A DNA stretch of 64,000 bases from Prevotella denticola. Its GTDB lineage: Bacteria; Bacteroidota; Bacteroidia; Bacteroidales; Bacteroidaceae. Shown here piece by piece: positions 34,828 to 43,396 of the stretch (its first letter is position 1; the number at the start of each line of letters is the position of its first letter). The notes under the pieces were generated by a model. The model saw nothing but the letters and a program-made list of their open reading frames with translations. It had not been told where the DNA came from and made no database searches. The DNA is taken from contig NZ_UGTM01000001.1 of the NCBI RefSeq assembly GCF_900454835.1, forward strand, positions 930,501 to 994,500. Direction: 5' to 3'. The translations under genes and the position numbers were made by a program.

Positions 34828-37137
34828 ATGCAAAGACTATTTTTGTTCGCGTTCATGGTTTGCACATTTAGCAACATAAATGCGCAGTATTCTATTATTG
34901 GAAAAGTCCTCATCGAGAATGGTGACACCCTTGAATCCAATGTAGAGCTGTACACCAAAAGCCATACGGTTGTCTCTGCCGTACAAACACAGAAAGGAAT
35001 GTTTTCATTCTCAAATCTCGCAAAAAACAATTTTTATTATGTGGTTGCATCACATGTCGGATATACTACTGACACAATAAAGATAGACCGCATAACAAAG
35101 GATCTGAACATTGGGACAATGTTCCTTAAAGACAGTCTTACTACGTTGGACGAAGTTACCGTTGTGGGAAGCAGCATAAGTTTTCAAAATGGAAGCAAGA
35201 GAATTTTCCCCAATGAATTTCAAAGAAACAGTCCTGACGCTATGGTTATGCTTGACAAGATGAACCTGTCGAGGATTAATGTTGACCCACTAACAAAAAG
35301 CCTGACACTGAACGGTGGCGGAAGCGTTAAGACATTGCTTAACGGAAGGGAGGTATCAGCCGTTGAAATTGCTGCACTTTCCCCGGAAATTATACAGCGC
35401 GTAGAATACCACGACACGCCGGAAGCACGGTATGGCAATGCAGACGTGGTCTTGGATTTTATTACCAAAAACGACCAAGTTGGCGCAAGGGTTTACCTTT
35501 CTTTGTGGCAGGGGCTTTTAACGAGTTTCGGAGAGGACTACATTTCCTTGAAATTCAACCGCTGGAACAGCCAGTTTTCATTAGACTACAATATGGCATA
35601 CCGCAATTGGAAACACCTCAGCAGGGAATATGAAGAGGACTTTAATCTGCAAAATGAGAACTTTTCGAGAACCGAACTGGGGCATCCTGGACGATACAGA
35701 TACGACAATCACAACGTACATTTCAATTACAACTATCAGGAGAACAAGAAAATAATTAACTTTTCACTGGGGACAGCCATCCAAAATGCACCGTATAAAG
35801 AGTGGAACAGTGATTTACACTATAAAGGGACAGCACTCAACTTATACGACAATGCGAAATCATCGGCCACAAATCCTTATTCGCAACTATATATACAGTT
35901 GCCCATAGGAGAAAATCAACTATATGTAATGAATCTCTCTGGTCAATACAACAAAGGGAAATACAACCGTCTGTATCAGGAGGCAGACAACGAAAGTGAA
36001 TCCAACCAATTCTGCAGTAATGTCCGTGAGATTCAAAAAGGCTATGCGCTGTCGCAATTATACGAGAACAGGCAGAATTGGGGAACTTTGACCATTGGAG
36101 CAAACTTCAACCAGCAGTTTACCAAAAGCGACTACAATTCAGTCCGAAACGATATGACACAGAAGCATCACACAGGCCAACGCCAGACCAACCTTTATTC
36201 TTATGCACAATGGGGAAAGGCATGGAGCGAACTTTATTGCCGAGTGGGCATTGGACTGAACCAGCGATGGATGCATGTGGGAGAACAAAAACAAAGCACC
36301 TTTACGATTCGTCCGATGCTATTCGTCCGTTATACCGTTTCTCCAAAAATCGAACTTCGTTATCAGGGGTCGGTCTCTAATATAATGCCTACACTTTCGG
36401 CTATTTCTGACTATTCACAGGATATAGATTTTATACAGATACAGCGAGGTAATCCTAATCTCAAGCCGCAGATTGATTTCTATAATGCGTTGGTATTCAA
36501 TTATAAATTCACAAAAACAGCATTGGCTCTCTACTTGAATGAAACATATTCAAAGTCGCCAATCATGGAATGCACATATCTGGATAATGAAAAGGTGGTC
36601 AGAACCATGGAAAATCACAAGAATTTTCAGAACTATAATGCGGAATTTGAATATGGAGGGCAGCCTTTTGGCAATCTGCTGTCGTTCAAAGTTTATACCG
36701 GCTTAAAATTTTATAAAAGCAATGGCAACCAATACACTCACCGCAAAACAATACCCTACTATGGGGGTCAGGTTTCTGTTTACTATAAACAATTCACTAT
36801 GAGATGGCAGTTTCGCAAGAATGTGCAGGACAGGTTTTGGGGAGAAACGCTTTATCGGTATGAAGACGGCCACATGTTGTCGTTTGGCTATCAGACAAAT
36901 AAACTCAGCCTTTCTGCCGATGTGCTGAATCTGTTTTCTTTGAAGCATATTTCCGCACAAGAAAACTATTCAAGCGTGGCTCCTTACAAACGCTATGAAT
37001 ATCTTGATGAAACAAGAAATCTTATACGTTTAAACCTTACGCTGAACCTATCGTATGGTAAAAAATACAAGGAGGCTTCAAAACGCATAAACAGCAACAC
37101 AAGCAGTGAATCATCCGTCATTAAAGGAGAGAAATAA
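34828..37137 (+). CDS. Outer-membrane beta-barrel protein B with regulatory-like N-terminal domain
   Basis: 769 residues. A signal peptide (MQRLFLFAFMVCTFSNINAQ), a carboxypeptidase-regulatory-like domain (GKVLIENGDTLESNVEL...), a plug-like region (about 105-210) and a long barrel are present. Same family and operon position as the protein at 15799-18081. It lies 18 bases after the radical SAM gene and 21 bases before the exporter. Its presence in both modules argues for a dedicated role in export across, or recognition at, the outer membrane. GC content is higher here than in the radical SAM gene just upstream, so the operon may be mosaic. Confidence 0.8.
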   Translation: MQRLFLFAFMVCTFSNINAQYSIIGKVLIENGDTLESNVELYTKSHTVVSAVQTQKGMFSFSNLAKNNFYYVVASHVGYTTDTIKIDRITKDLNIGTMFLKDSLTTLDEVTVVGSSISFQNGSKRIFPNEFQRNSPDAMVMLDKMNLSRINVDPLTKSLTLNGGGSVKTLLNGREVSAVEIAALSPEIIQRVEYHDTPEARYGNADVVLDFITKNDQVGARVYLSLWQGLLTSFGEDYISLKFNRWNSQFSLDYNMAYRNWKHLSREYEEDFNLQNENFSRTELGHPGRYRYDNHNVHFNYNYQENKKIINFSLGTAIQNAPYKEWNSDLHYKGTALNLYDNAKSSATNPYSQLYIQLPIGENQLYVMNLSGQYNKGKYNRLYQEADNESESNQFCSNVREIQKGYALSQLYENRQNWGTLTIGANFNQQFTKSDYNSVRNDMTQKHHTGQRQTNLYSYAQWGKAWSELYCRVGIGLNQRWMHVGEQKQSTFTIRPMLFVRYTVSPKIELRYQGSVSNIMPTLSAISDYSQDIDFIQIQRGNPNLKPQIDFYNALVFNYKFTKTALALYLNETYSKSPIMECTYLDNEKVVRTMENHKNFQNYNAEFEYGGQPFGNLLSFKVYTGLKFYKSNGNQYTHRKTIPYYGGQVSVYYKQFTMRWQFRKNVQDRFWGETLYRYEDGHMLSFGYQTNKLSLSADVLNLFSLKHISAQENYSSVAPYKRYEYLDETRNLIRLNLTLNLSYGKKYKEASKRINSNTSSESSVIKGEK

Positions 37138-37158
37138 TAATAATTTTTGATTTTAATA

Positions 37159-39375
37159 ATGAGTTTTGCAATAAAACGACAGCGAGATGCTATGGATTGC
37201 GGTCCTTCCTGTTTGGCGATGATAGCCAAACATTATGGACAGCAAGCTGATAAGGAGCAATTGCGGAAAATCTGTTCCTTAGGCAAAGAAGGTGTTTCTC
37301 TTCTTGGTATCAGCAAGGCTGCAGAAAACCTCGGTTTCAAGACCATTGGAGGACGTTTGAGTTTTGAAATGCTATACCAAGAGGATCCGATGCCTTGTAT
37401 TATACACTGGAATCAGAACCATTTTGTCGTTGTCTATAAGATAAAAAAGCACAATAAAGGAAAATATACCGTATATGTAGCAGATCCGGGCAAGGGACTT
37501 GTTACCTATACCAAGGAGGAATTCTGCGAGCATTGGGTTAGTACCAAGACAAACGGTGAAGAAAAAGGTATTGTACTGCTCCTCGAGCCGACGGAACAAT
37601 TCTATGCTCAAAACGATACGAAAGCAGTGCCGACTCAAAGGCGAGTGAAATTCCTCTGGAGCTATCTCAAGAAATACAAGCGTTTTTTTACGCAACTCAT
37701 TCTCGGTTTGTTACTCGGCTCACTCCTGCAACTTGTCTTCCCGTTCCTCACCCAAGCTATTGTAGATACAGGTATAGGGGGAAAGGATGTCGGCTTTGTG
37801 TGGCTGGTGCTGCTGGCTGAGATGATGCTCCTCTTTAGCCGTACCGCCATTGACTTTATCCGCTCAAAGATACTCCTGCACATCTCCACCCGTATCAACA
37901 TCTCGCTCATCTCAGACTTCTTCATCAAGCTGATGAAACTACCGATGAAGTTCTTCGATACCAAGCTGATGGGCGACCTTTTGCAACGCATTGAAGACCA
38001 TCGCCGTGTTGAGCAGTTTCTTACCTCAAGCAGTCTAAGTCTGCTTTTCTCTTTCTTCACATTTCTGATCTTCGGTGTCGTTCTTGCTGTCTATAATCTC
38101 GGCATCTTCCTTGTCTTCTTGTTTGGGACATCGCTTTACGCAAGCTGGATAATACTCTTTCTCAAAAAGCGTAGACAGTTGGACTACAAATACTTTGAGC
38201 AGGCAGGGCGCAACCGTAATGTAACCTACCAACTCATAGGAGGTATGCAGGAAATCAAGCTGCAAGGATGCGAGCAGCGCAAACGTTGGGAATGGGAGGA
38301 CGTACAAGCCGACCTGTTTAAGGTCAATCTGCAATCGCTCAATCTGCAACAAGTGCAACAGGCAGGAAGCATCACCATCAATGAGGTGAAGAACATCCTC
38401 ATTACCGTACTTGCAGCCACAGCCGTAATACACGGAAATATGACACTCGGTATGATGCTGGCGGTACAGTACATCATCGGACAGCTCAACAGCCCTGTGG
38501 AACAACTCATCCAGTTTATCTACTCATGGCAAGACGTAAGCATCAGCCTTGACCGCATGAACGAAATCCACACCGAGACCAACGAGGAAAATGTCGAACG
38601 GACACATACCGCCTATACGGACAAGACCACCGAAGGACATTCCCTCACGATAAAAGACCTATTCTTCAAATATGATATCTACAGTCCGAAAGATATTCTC
38701 TCCGACATCAATCTCTCTATTCCCAACGGCAAGGTAACGGCAATCGTGGGAGCGAGTGGAAGCGGAAAGACAACGCTCGTAAAACTCCTTTTGGGATTCT
38801 ATGAGCCATTAAACGGAAGTATTCAGATAGGCAATGCCAATTTGAGTGAATACAACCTCGGCTGGTGGCGAAGCCAATGCGGTGCAGTGATGCAGGAGGG
38901 ATATCTCTTCTCCGATACCATTGCGAGAAACATCGCAATATCTGACGATGAACCCGACATCGAACGTATTCGTCATGCTGCCCGTGTAGCAAACATCGCA
39001 GACTACATCGAAGCCCTTCCTTTGGCTTACAACACAATGATTGGACAAGACGGACAAGGTATCAGTCAGGGGCAACGGCAACGCATTTTGATTGCAAGGG
39101 TAGTCTATAAGAATCCGATGTTCGTCTTCTTGGACGAAGCCACCAATGCCCTAGATGCCAACAATGAACGAGCCATTACTGAAAACCTTTCGGAGTTCTA
39201 CAAGGGAAAAACCGTTGTCGTGGTGGCACACCGTCTTTCCACCGTCCGCAATGCCGACCAGATAGTAGTGCTTGACGAGGGCAAAATCACAGAAGTGGGT
39301 ACACACGAAGAACTCACGTCCAAACGTGGCAAATACTTTGCCTTAGTGAAAAACCAATTAGAATTGGGTAACTGA
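37159..39375 (+). CDS. C39-peptidase-containing ABC exporter B
   Basis: 738 residues from ATG 37159; the TTG start 12 bases earlier is less likely. The C39 peptidase has catalytic Cys14 (MDCGPSC), His (HWNQNHF) and Asp (ADPGKG). A six-helix transmembrane domain and an ATPase with GASGSGKTT, ISQGQRQR and VFLDEATNALD follow. Expected to cleave peptide B after GG and export the modified core. It has the same length as exporter A and long identical stretches (RWEWEDVQADLF, MLAVQYIIGQLNSPVEQL). Confidence 0.93.
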   Translation: MSFAIKRQRDAMDCGPSCLAMIAKHYGQQADKEQLRKICSLGKEGVSLLGISKAAENLGFKTIGGRLSFEMLYQEDPMPCIIHWNQNHFVVVYKIKKHNKGKYTVYVADPGKGLVTYTKEEFCEHWVSTKTNGEEKGIVLLLEPTEQFYAQNDTKAVPTQRRVKFLWSYLKKYKRFFTQLILGLLLGSLLQLVFPFLTQAIVDTGIGGKDVGFVWLVLLAEMMLLFSRTAIDFIRSKILLHISTRINISLISDFFIKLMKLPMKFFDTKLMGDLLQRIEDHRRVEQFLTSSSLSLLFSFFTFLIFGVVLAVYNLGIFLVFLFGTSLYASWIILFLKKRRQLDYKYFEQAGRNRNVTYQLIGGMQEIKLQGCEQRKRWEWEDVQADLFKVNLQSLNLQQVQQAGSITINEVKNILITVLAATAVIHGNMTLGMMLAVQYIIGQLNSPVEQLIQFIYSWQDVSISLDRMNEIHTETNEENVERTHTAYTDKTTEGHSLTIKDLFFKYDIYSPKDILSDINLSIPNGKVTAIVGASGSGKTTLVKLLLGFYEPLNGSIQIGNANLSEYNLGWWRSQCGAVMQEGYLFSDTIARNIAISDDEPDIERIRHAARVANIADYIEALPLAYNTMIGQDGQGISQGQRQRILIARVVYKNPMFVFLDEATNALDANNERAITENLSEFYKGKTVVVVAHRLSTVRNADQIVVLDEGKITEVGTHEELTSKRGKYFALVKNQLELGN

Positions 39376-39376
39376 T

Positions 39377-39862
39377 ATGGAAAAACAGGAAAATAAACAG
39401 GAACGGAGTTTTGAGCTCCGCAGCGAAAAAGTACGCAGCATCGTGGGGCAGATACCCTCATCTCTCGTTCGTTATGGTATTACTGCCATAGGAGCTATTT
39501 TGCTTTTTCTGTTAGCCGTAGCCTATTTCCTGCCTTATAAACAAGTGTATTTGGGAACGGCTACCGTACACGGAGCAACAACCGCAACACCAGCGGACAG
39601 CACAGATATAACCATCTTATTAAAGTTCGAGAATAAACGCCCCGACAATGTAAACGGACAAATGATTTATCTGCAATCTCCCTATAGAACGTTTGCCGGG
39701 CAGATACAGGACCTTTCTTCCGTCCGTGACACATTGGAGCGTCAGGAAGCCCTTTGCCGTTTCAAGGTAACTGAGATAAAATCTGTGGAAAACCAGACGG
39801 TAGATTTCCAGATAACTCGAACATCGGGCAATCTGCTGCAAAAAATGCTTGGGGGAATATAA
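39377..39862 (+). CDS. Short HlyD-like membrane protein of peptide export system B
   Basis: 161 residues, one base after the exporter stop codon. A short N-terminus (ELRSEKVRSIVGQIPSSLVRYG), one membrane helix near residues 35-55 and a small beta-rich periplasmic domain; no coiled-coil hairpin. Matches the 159-residue protein of module A in size, N-terminal motif and position. It converges on the mobA remnant, with 16 bases between them. Confidence 0.65.
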   Translation: MEKQENKQERSFELRSEKVRSIVGQIPSSLVRYGITAIGAILLFLLAVAYFLPYKQVYLGTATVHGATTATPADSTDITILLKFENKRPDNVNGQMIYLQSPYRTFAGQIQDLSSVRDTLERQEALCRFKVTEIKSVENQTVDFQITRTSGNLLQKMLGGI

Positions 39863-39878
39863 TCCCATCACACATTCC

Positions 39879-39952
39879 TTATCTCTCTCGATAGTCAATG
39901 GTTAAACTCACTGCTTTTTCACTACTCTTTTCCTTGATTTATCGCTTGCCAT
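39879..39952 (-). pseudogene. mobA remnant with internal deletion
   Basis: From ATG 39952 about 12 codons resemble a mobilisation-protein start downstream of an oriT. Then, in a shifted frame, codons for AVSLTIDYRER and a stop match the C-terminus of MobA at 8672-9052 (AVSLTIDYRKK). The middle of the gene, and mobB and mobC beyond it, are gone. The module B operon begins right behind it in the opposite direction, so this is the deletion or insertion junction that joined cargo to a mob region. Confidence 0.75.
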
Positions 39953-39974
39953 ATTCTCTTATTTTTGTTTTTCT

Positions 39975-40063
39975 AATCACGACTTTGGAGTGATTTAATC
40001 CCCCCTTCGGGGCAAGGGTCTTTGTGGTACAAATGGCAATTTGTGGTACAAAGACACACCTTG
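39975..40063 (-). other. oriT-like region of the nested element
   Basis: Read on the minus strand, a 51-base hairpin (40063-40013) has the same length and arms as that at 8568-8618 (CAAGGTGTGTCTTTGT ... ACAAAGACCCTTG). A CCCCGAAGGGGGG run and the stem AATCAC/GTGATT around TCCAAAGTC follow. The outer element has AATTAC/GTAATT in the same stem: both sides changed together. It lies before the mobA remnant just as the outer oriT lies before mobA. No relaxase in this element could use it, so it would depend on one supplied in trans. Confidence 0.72.
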
Positions 40064-40159
40064 CTGATGTAGAAAATGGGATTATAAGCCCATGCCGTGT
40101 TACTGCATTCACTGAATACAGTAACTCAGCGTAGGCTTGCATTCGAGGAATGCAGTACT

Positions 40160-40666
40160 TCAGAGTTTCCGCCATCTTTCCACATCATCTTTGTATTGGT
40201 CGAGATGTTCTCGAAGCACCTGCTCCACATATCCAGAAACGCTTGCTCCCTGCTCACCGATTTTCCTCACCACGAAGTCCAACTTTCGTTGAGTTTCCTC
40301 TGATACATACACGGCTTTGCGGTGGCTGTTGCGAAAGGGCTGGAGATATTTCCCCTGAAACTCGGATAATTGCTTCCTGTCCTTTGTTTTTCCCATTCGT
40401 TGATAATTCTCTTCGATAGAAGTAGCCCTTTCCGTTGGTGACAACTCTGTTTCTTGATAGGACGGTTGAGAATAGTCCTTGTGGCTCTCCTTGTCATTTT
40501 GTTCCTCAACTTTAACAGGCTCAAATCTTTTCTTTTCCTCTTCATAATCTATCGGCTGGTCAAAATCGGGCAACTCTTCGGGCTTGCGGAGCTTAACGCC
40601 ATAATTGCCCATATCTCGAAGGGCTTGTTCCAGACGTTGTTTCCTTTGTTCATCTATTCTTGCCAT
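40160..40666 (-). CDS. DUF3408 protein of the nested element
   Basis: 168 residues: a charged N-terminal half and a conserved C-terminal DUF3408 region (YLQPFRNSHRKAVYVSEETQRKLDFVVRKIG; SGYVEQVLREHLDQY). It resembles the TraB/TraC-like protein at 6764-7291, and like it lies next to an oriT, but here without a partner ParA ATPase. It overlaps the upstream HTH gene by 13 bases. Probably a DNA-binding accessory for transfer or maintenance. Confidence 0.8.
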   Translation of the reverse strand: MARIDEQRKQRLEQALRDMGNYGVKLRKPEELPDFDQPIDYEEEKKRFEPVKVEEQNDKESHKDYSQPSYQETELSPTERATSIEENYQRMGKTKDRKQLSEFQGKYLQPFRNSHRKAVYVSEETQRKLDFVVRKIGEQGASVSGYVEQVLREHLDQYKDDVERWRKL

Positions 40667-40968
40667 AATTTCTTGGGTATTGCGTTATAATGTCTTTCGA
40701 GCATAGCTTGTATGTCGCTTTGCCTGTAAAGTATCTTGCCTCCGATTTTGCAGTAGGCTATCGTTCCGCTGTCCCGATAGTCCTGAAGTGTGCGGGTACT
40801 CAGACGTAACAGACTGCAAACCTCCTCGCCAGTGAGGTAAACCTCTCCGCCTAACATCGGTCGGGCTGTAGAACAATAACGCTCCAGTTTCTTCAAAGTA
40901 CCCTCCATCAGTTGTGCAAACATCTGCATTTGAGGGTCTTGCTGTGTAATGATTTCATTCTCCGACAT
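40654..40968 (-). CDS. Helix-turn-helix excisionase-like protein
   Basis: 104 residues with a MerR/HTH_17-type winged helix in the second half (YLTGEEVCSLLRLSTRTLQDYRDSGTIAYCKIGGKILYRQSDI). Common in Bacteroides mobile elements as recombination directionality or regulatory proteins. It lies three bases after a similar gene and forms one operon with it and the DUF3408 gene. Confidence 0.8.
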   Translation of the reverse strand: MSENEIITQQDPQMQMFAQLMEGTLKKLERYCSTARPMLGGEVYLTGEEVCSLLRLSTRTLQDYRDSGTIAYCKIGGKILYRQSDIQAMLERHYNAIPKKLWQE

Positions 40969-40971
40969 AAT

Positions 40972-41241
40972 TCATTCATTGTTTGCGTTCAGTAAATTTG
41001 TGATGTCACTCTCCTTGTAATAACATTTATGCCCAATGATGGAAAAGGGTATTCTGCCTGTATCCCGATAAGATTGCAGGGTACGTTTGCTGATGCCGAG
41101 TCTGCGACATACGGCTTCGTTGTCGAGCCAATCGTCCTTTTCGGGCGGATTGCCGATGAGTTGTTCGATACGATGAATAAAGTCTGCAAAGTCGGAGCTG
41201 TGCCGCTCCCACGCTTTGCGGTCGATGATAATGAGTTTCAT
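40972..41241 (-). CDS. Helix-turn-helix excisionase-like protein
   Basis: 89 residues, first gene of the three-gene operon. HTH_17-type fold (WLDNEAVCRRLGISKRTLQSYRDTGRIPFSIIGHKCYYKESDI), clearly related to the next gene; the pair suggests a heteromeric excisionase or regulator. The iteron array at 41421-41552 upstream is a plausible binding target. Confidence 0.8.
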   Translation of the reverse strand: MKLIIIDRKAWERHSSDFADFIHRIEQLIGNPPEKDDWLDNEAVCRRLGISKRTLQSYRDTGRIPFSIIGHKCYYKESDITNLLNANNE

Positions 41242-41321
41242 TTCCTTGATTTTGTTTTGATTACTTTATTGTTACTCGGCAAACGAACTAATATGCAGTC
41301 CATTGCCGTACTTATTGAGTG

Positions 41322-41329
41322 CAAAAGTA
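41322..41329 (-). promoter_or_regulatory. Promoter -7 box for the HTH-HTH-DUF3408 operon
   Basis: On the minus strand TACTTTTG fits TAnnTTTG, with a TTG about 20 bases upstream, about 80 bases before the ATG at 41241. Confidence 0.5.
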
Positions 41330-41420
41330 AACCCTCGGAAGCACCGCTGCAAGAAATGAGGAAAAGCAGGGAAATAGAAGGAAGAGAAGAGAAGTTAGTC
41401 TATCAGTCAGAAAAGCTCCT

Positions 41421-41552
41421 AAGCTTTCATTAAAAAGCTCTTAAGCTTTTTGTAAATTACTTATAAGCTTTTGTCAGATTACTTATAAGCTTTTTATAGA
41501 TTGCTTATAAGCTTTTCATAGAAAGCTCCTAATCTTTAAGCGCAAAGGCTGG
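41421..41552. repeat. 22-bp iteron array (six units)
   Basis: AAGCTT starts at 41421, 41443, 41465, 41487 and 41509, each exactly 22 bases apart; a degenerate AATCTT follows at 41531. The inner units share CTTATAAGCTTTT. Twenty-two bases is about two helical turns, so a protein would load on one face. It lies in the 860-base gap upstream of the HTH operon. It could be an origin, an operator or excisionase sites. Confidence 0.75.
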
Positions 41553-41669
41553 TAGCTTTCCCCATCAGATTTGGAGTCGCCGCAGAAAAACTCTTATGTT
41601 CTGTATAAGAATGGTATGATTGCGGTAATGAGAAGAGGTGCCGGTTCTTTCCTTTTATCACATAGCAAT

Positions 41670-41793
41670 TATTCTCTCGACAGTTCGATAGTTCGACAAA
41701 TCGATATGTAGAACTATCGATAGATAGTTTTATCGATAGATTATTTTGACGATATATAGTTTTGACAACAGATAGTCATGACAACAAATTGTA
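41670..41793. promoter_or_regulatory. Second palindrome-rich block, including the 30-base block shared with the outer element
   Basis: Contains several ATCGAT/TCGATA repeats, a perfect AACTATC-GATA-GATAGTT palindrome (41712-41729) and the 30-base block at 41764-41793, which matches 8233-8262 at 26 of 30 positions. The rest of 41553-42105 has no gene I can support. Confidence 0.5.
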
Positions 41794-41974
41794 CAAACAA
41801 CAGATTGTCCGTATTATCGTCAGTCCTATCTGTTGTTGGTTGTTACGCCTTGCGTCCAAAGAGCCTGAGTATGCCGTATTCTTGTCGTGCCTATACTCTC
41901 TACGGCAGCCCTGCCCTGCAAGGTTGGGAGAGATGAATACAACCGCATGGCTATTGAAAATGGCAATACCACCT

Positions 41975-42022
41975 TGAAAAAGAAAAATCCTGCGGTGGAG
42001 ATTCTTCTCTCCATCCGCAGGA
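41975..42022 (-). terminator. Terminator downstream of the DUF1896 gene
   Basis: On the minus strand TCCTGCGGATGGAGAG pairs with the complementary half around a short loop (41988-42022), then TTTTTCTTTTT. It lies about 84 bases beyond the DUF1896 stop and ends the integrase-DUF1896 transcript. Confidence 0.7.
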
Positions 42023-42105
42023 CTTGACCTTGTCAGGGCAGACAGGCTGCCGTTGTACCTTTGCACGATAAGAAACGGCATCAGGGACTTTGCGTGCGCC
42101 TTTGC

Positions 42106-42591
42106 TTACAACGCCTTCGGGCTTGCTTCCTCTGTCAGTCTGATTGTTGGTAGGTTGTTGCTCTCGATGAGCAGCACTATCGTGCCTGTGAGTTCGGTGT
42201 AAAGACGGTCGTATTGTCCGCTTGCGGCAAATGTGTCCGTCAAACCGAACTTGTCGAATGTGGCTTGAACAGCCTTGTTCGACAACAATATGGGTGCAAG
42301 CTTCTCAGGGAGTGGTGCAGGCAGTTCCCTCTCAAACTCGTTTTCCAACACGGATACAAGCGTATCATACTTGGAAAAATGCAAACCTTGATACAATACC
42401 TCACTTGCTATGCTCTCTGCTTCGGGGTGCGAAAAACCTTGTGCCACGGCATCGCAGTAAGCAGTGAGAGCCATGTCTGCCCGTGTGGTGATAAACTCCG
42501 TGTCGTGCAATCTTTCGGGGTGATGCTCACTCATATAACTTCTTAATTTCAACCGAAAGTAGGAAAGTTCCTGTTTGTTGTTCTCTTTCAT
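42106..42591 (-). CDS. DUF1896 protein
   Basis: 161 residues with the DUF1896 signature (ELSYFRLKLRSYMSEHHPE; EVLYQGLHFSKYDTLVSVLENEF). Common in Bacteroidetes mobile elements; function unknown. It lies about 50 bases after the broken integrase gene and is probably co-transcribed with it. Confidence 0.82.
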   Translation of the reverse strand: MKENNKQELSYFRLKLRSYMSEHHPERLHDTEFITTRADMALTAYCDAVAQGFSHPEAESIASEVLYQGLHFSKYDTLVSVLENEFERELPAPLPEKLAPILLSNKAVQATFDKFGLTDTFAASGQYDRLYTELTGTIVLLIESNNLPTIRLTEEASPKAL

Positions 42592-43396
42592 AATCGTTTG
42601 GTTTTCAATCGTGAATAATAAATGTTTGGTAATTACTTCCTTTTTATGCTTGTTGCAATGGAACGTTCTGCCGTGCTATCGACTCACAATAACCTTCAAA
42701 GGCTGAATGCTCCCTGTCTGTGAGTGCAGTCATGTCCTCCTGTATCTTGTGGTCAGTTATCTTTCCGTATATTTGTGTCGTACCGATATTGCTGTGTCCG
42801 AGCATCTTGCTGAGCGTTTCCATCGAAATACCATTGGAAAGGCAAATCGTGGTTGAGAATGTGTGGCGAGCCATGTGAAAGGTCAAGCCTTTCTCTATTC
42901 GGCATATCTGCCCGATGTTCACACAAGCTAAAGATGCCTTCCTAATTGTGAGATTGGGGAATATCAAGTCGTCCGCTTTCTTGTCCTTGATATAGAGCGA
43001 AAGGATTTGCTTGGCAATGGGCAGAAGTGGGATAATCGCTTCCACATCGGTTTTCTGCCTTTTGATGCGGATTTCCGCCGTGCCGTCAGCATTATAGATG
43101 ATATGCTTCGGTTTGAGCCGTTGCATATCCACACGAGCCAAACCGGTGAAGGCACAGAAAAGGAATAGTTGCCTTGCTCGCTCAAATTGCTTGTCAATGA
43201 TGGGCGTTTGTAGTACTCGTTGCAGTTCCTCGGTTGTGAGATACCTGCGTGTTCGGTGTGGTAGTTCCGCCTTGTAGTCCACAAAGGGATCGATGCGGAT
43301 GTATTTCTTCTGCTGCCCGATGCCGATGATTTTCCGTAAGAAAATGACAACAATCTGAATGGTGGCAAGGGAGAGATTGCGCTCTGATTTAAGGTA

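Noticed and set aside
39377..39862. Module B mini-HlyD as a truncated pseudogene
   Set aside because: The module A copy has the same size and layout, so the short form is conserved.
41421..41552. 22-bp array considered as CRISPR
   Set aside because: Units are contiguous without spacers and far too short; iterons fit better.
42056..42063. Plus-strand TACCTTTG box
   Set aside because: Matches the -7 consensus but has no gene or clear -33 element in its direction.
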